Positions 61,527 through 64,000 of a stretch of 64,000 nucleotides of DNA are shown here, piece by piece (positions within the stretch are counted from its first letter, which is position 1; every line of letters begins with the position of its first letter). This stretch comes from Pratylenchus scribneri (taxonomy: Eukaryota > Nematoda > Chromadorea > Rhabditida > Pratylenchidae): positions 124,001-188,000 of the forward strand of contig JAQSEB010000112.1 of NCBI GenBank assembly GCA_030063045.1. The letters are read 5' to 3'. A program made the translations under genes and the position numbers. The notes under the pieces are model-generated. The model was not told the DNA's origin. It did not search any database and worked only from the letters and a program-made list of their open reading frames with translations.

Positions 61527-64000
61527 ATTAGAAAAGATTGAGGGGAATAATATTAAAATTCCGAAGAGAAATAGCGATTTTAAACTTTTTTCTAAAAACT
61601 CATAGAAAATTTCAATTTCAAATATTTCAAATACATATATGGCCTAGAATCTGCCTAAAAAATACTATTAGAAAAGATTGAGGGGAATAATATTAAAATT
61701 CCGAAGAGAAATAGCGATTTTAAACTTTTTTCTAAAAACTCATAGAAAATTTCAATTTCAAAAATTTCAAATACATGTATGACCTTGAATCTACTTAAAA
61801 AATACTATTAGAAAAGATTGAGGTGATTAATATTAAAATTCTTAAGAGAAATAACGATTTTAAATTTTTTCTTAAAACTCATAGAAAATTTCAATTTCAA
61901 ATATTTCAAATACATAAATGGCCTAGAATCTGCCTAAAAAATACTATTAGAAAAGATTGAGGGGAATAATATTAAAATTCCGAAGAGAAATAGCGATTTT
62001 AAACTTTTTTCTAAAAACTCATAGAAAATTTCAATTTCAAATATTTCAAATACATATATGGCCTAGAATCTGCCTAAAAAATACTATTAGAAAAGATTGA
62101 GGGGAATAATATTAAAAATCCGAAGAGAAATAACGATTTTAAACTTTTTTCTTAAAACTCATAGAAAATTTCAATTTCAAATATTTCAAATACATGTATG
62201 GCCTAGAATCTGCCTAAAAAATACTATTAGAAAAGATTGAGGGGAATAATATTAAAATTCCGAAGAGAAATAGCGATTTTAAACTTTTTTCTAAAAACTC
62301 ATAGAAAATTTCAATTTCAAATATTTCAAATACATAAATGGCCTAGAATCTGCCTAAAAAATACTATTAGAAAAGATTGAGGGGAATAATATTAAAATTC
62401 CGAAGAGAAATAGCGATTTTAAACTTTTTTCTAAAAACTCATAGAAAATTTCAATTTCAAATATTTCAAATACATAAATGGCCTAGAATCTGCCTAAAAA
62501 ATACTATTAGAAAAGATTGAGGGGAATAATATTAAAATTCCGAAGAGAAATAGCGATTTTAAACTTTTTTCTAAAAACTCATAGAAAATTTCAATTTCAA
62601 ATATTTCAAATACATATATGGCCTAGAATCTGCCTAAAAAATACTATTAGAAAAGATTGAGGGGAATAATATTAAAATTCCGAAGAGAAATAGCGATTTT
62701 AAACTTTTTTCTAAAAACTCATAGAAAATTTCAATTTCAAATATTTCAAATACATAAATGGCCTAGAATCTGCCTAAAAAATACTATTAGAAAAGATTGA
62801 GGGGAATAATATTAAAATTCCGAAGAGAAATAGCGATTTTAAACTTTTTTCTAAAAACTCATAGAAAATTTCAATTTCAAATATTTCAAATACATATATG
62901 GCCTAGAATTTGCCTAAAAAATACTATTAGAAAAGATTGTGGGGATTAATATTAAAATTCCGAAGAGAAATAGCGATTTTAAACTTTTTTCTAAAAACTC
63001 ATAGAAAATTTCAATTTCAAAAATTTCAAATACATGTATGACCTTGAATCTACTTAAAAAATACTATTAGAAAAGATTGAGGGGAATAATATTAAAAATC
63101 CGAAGAGAAATAACGATTTTAAACTTTTTTTCTTAAAACTCATAGAAAATTTCAATTTCAAAAATTTCAAATACATGTATGGCCTAGAATCTGCCTAAAA
63201 AATACTATCAGAAAAGATTGAGGGGAATAATATTAAAAATCCGAAGAGAAATAGCGATTTTAAATTTTTTTCTTAAAACTCATAGAAAATTTCAATTTCA
63301 AATATTTCAAATACATGTATGGCCTAGAATCTGCCTAAAAAATACTATTAGAAAAGATTGAGGGGAATAATATTAAAATTCCGAAGAGAAATAGCGATTT
63401 TAAACTTTTTTCTAAAAACTCATAGAAAATTTCAATTTCAAATATTTCAAATACATAAATGGCCTAGAATCTGCCTAAAAAATACTATTAGAAAAGATTG
63501 AGGGGAATAATATTAAAATTCCGAAGAGAAATAGCGATTTTAAACTTTTTTCTAAAAACTCATAGAAAATTTCAATTTCAAATATTTCAAATACATATAT
63601 GGCCTAGAATCTGCCTAAAAAATACTATTAGAAAAGATTGAGGGGAATAATATTAAAATTCCGAAGAGAAATAGCGATTTTAAAATTTTTTTCTTAAAAC
63701 TCATAGAAAATTTCAATTTCAAATATTTCAAATACATATATGGCCTAGAATCTGCCTAAAAAATACTATTAGAAAAGATTGAGGGGAATAATATTAAAAT
63801 TCCGAAGAGAAATAGCGATTTTAAACTTTTTTCTAAAAACTCATAGAAAATTTCAATTTCAAATATTTCAAATACATATATGGCCTAGAATCTACTTAAA
63901 AAATACTATTAGAAAAGATTGAGGGGAATAATATTAAAATTCCGAAGAGAAATAGCGATTTTAAACTTTTTTCTAAAAACTCATAGAAAATTTCAATTTC
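61527..64000 (+). repeat. Right-end H2 segment, cut by the window edge
   Basis: Mostly ccgaag H2 copies ending catatatgg or acataaatgg with gcct, with an H5 copy carrying gaggtgatt near 61.8 kb, a gtggggatt/tgaccttgaa copy near 62.9-63.05 kb, an agaatttgcc variant near 62.9 kb, an attagaaaag start changed to atcagaaaag near 63.2 kb, and a copy near 63.68 kb with a longer T tract (ttttaaaattttttttctt). The last monomer is incomplete, so the array continues beyond the window. Confidence 0.75.

Larger units (their letters stand above)
1..64000 (+). repeat. AT-rich satellite DNA array, 139-141 bp monomer, about 456 head-to-tail copies
   Basis: Every part of the window is made of one unit starting attagaaaag and ending in a run such as taaaaaatact. 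Successive starts are 141 bp apart in the first kilobase (1, 142, 283, 424, 565) and 140 bp apart where the T tract is shorter (1551, 1691, 1831). All copies lie in the same orientation and no foreign sequence interrupts them. The first copy has 33 G or C in 141 bases. Variation is confined to about ten positions, mainly the start (attag or attat), 14-21, 33-40, 48, 60-72, 98, 112-121, 127-130 and the A run at 132-137. Long uniform arrays of this kind are typical of centromeric or pericentromeric heterochromatin in eukaryotes; that location is an inference. The array runs off both ends of the window. Confidence 0.98.

Noticed and set aside
1..64000. CRISPR array
   Set aside because: There is regular spacing, but no unique spacers: the sequence between any two chosen repeats is itself repeated in every unit, and there are no cas genes.
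1..64000. Telomeric repeats or subtelomere
   Set aside because: No tandem TTAGG, TTAGGG, TTTAGGG or similar short repeats were seen; the unit is about 140 bp throughout.
1..64000. tRNA, rRNA or other RNA genes, and transposable elements
   Set aside because: No segment departs from the monomer. There are no terminal inverted repeats, long terminal repeats, poly-A retrotransposon tails, target-site duplications or RNA-gene-like GC-rich folds.
1..64000. Assignment to a particular species or named satellite, for example the 142-bp satellites of tenebrionid beetles
   Set aside because: Only length and AT richness agree. I cannot verify sequence identity without a database search, so no name is given.

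Overview
The whole 64-kb window is one uninterrupted satellite-DNA array. An AT-rich unit (33 G/C in the 141 bases of the first copy, about 77% A+T) is repeated head to tail on the same strand from base 1 to base 64000, about 456 times if the total is divided by a mean period near 140.4 bp. I found no believable protein gene, RNA gene, transposon, CRISPR array or single-copy sequence in it. The layout is that of eukaryotic constitutive heterochromatin, most likely centromeric or pericentromeric. The sequence does not identify the species. A 140-bp AT-rich unit in a very long array would fit many insects (tenebrionid beetles have satellites near 142 bp) as well as other animals or plants, and I do not claim sequence identity with any named satellite.

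Monomers are numbered here from the recurring start attagaaaag. They come in a small set of linked haplotypes. H1 is 141 bp, with ccacag at 35-40, a T7 tract followed by ctta, tacatgta at 107-114 and an actt tail. H2 is 140 bp, with ccgaag (or ccacag), T6 followed by cta, catatatg at 109-116 and a gcct tail. H3 is 140 bp and carries A at 98 and often the ending tgaccttgaa. H4 is a start variant, attataaaag or attatagaag, often with gtgggg. H5 is 139 bp, with ggggatt, cttaag, taacg and a shortened T tract. 'N-type' below means H2/H3-like with aaatccgaag in place of aattccgaag.

Region by region: 1-8730 is dominated by H1 and includes an almost invariant run at 4080-8730. 8731-18514 alternates H1 with blocks of H2/H3 and contains local dimers, a truncated monomer and a duplicated 12-monomer register. 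18515-30288 is a mosaic of all haplotypes with tandem duplications of 983, 2387, 559 and 1678 bp offset. 30289-41352 is H2/H3/N-type with 2520-bp and 1122-bp higher-order repeats (HORs). 41353-44445 is an island of H1 that resembles the segment near 8.9-10.1 kb. 44446-46542 resembles 30.3-32.0 kb. 46543-58161 holds three tandem copies of a higher-order unit of 22 to 34 monomers. 58162-61526 has a 1681-bp (12-monomer) HOR, and 61527-64000 is mixed H2.

There are no genes to work together. What can be read is the history of the array: repeated unequal exchange and segment amplification at scales from 2 to 49 monomers, with hybrid monomers, a deleted monomer and marker variants recording individual events. 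All coordinates and offsets were counted by hand from the printed numbering. Identity statements come from reading by eye, not from alignment software.
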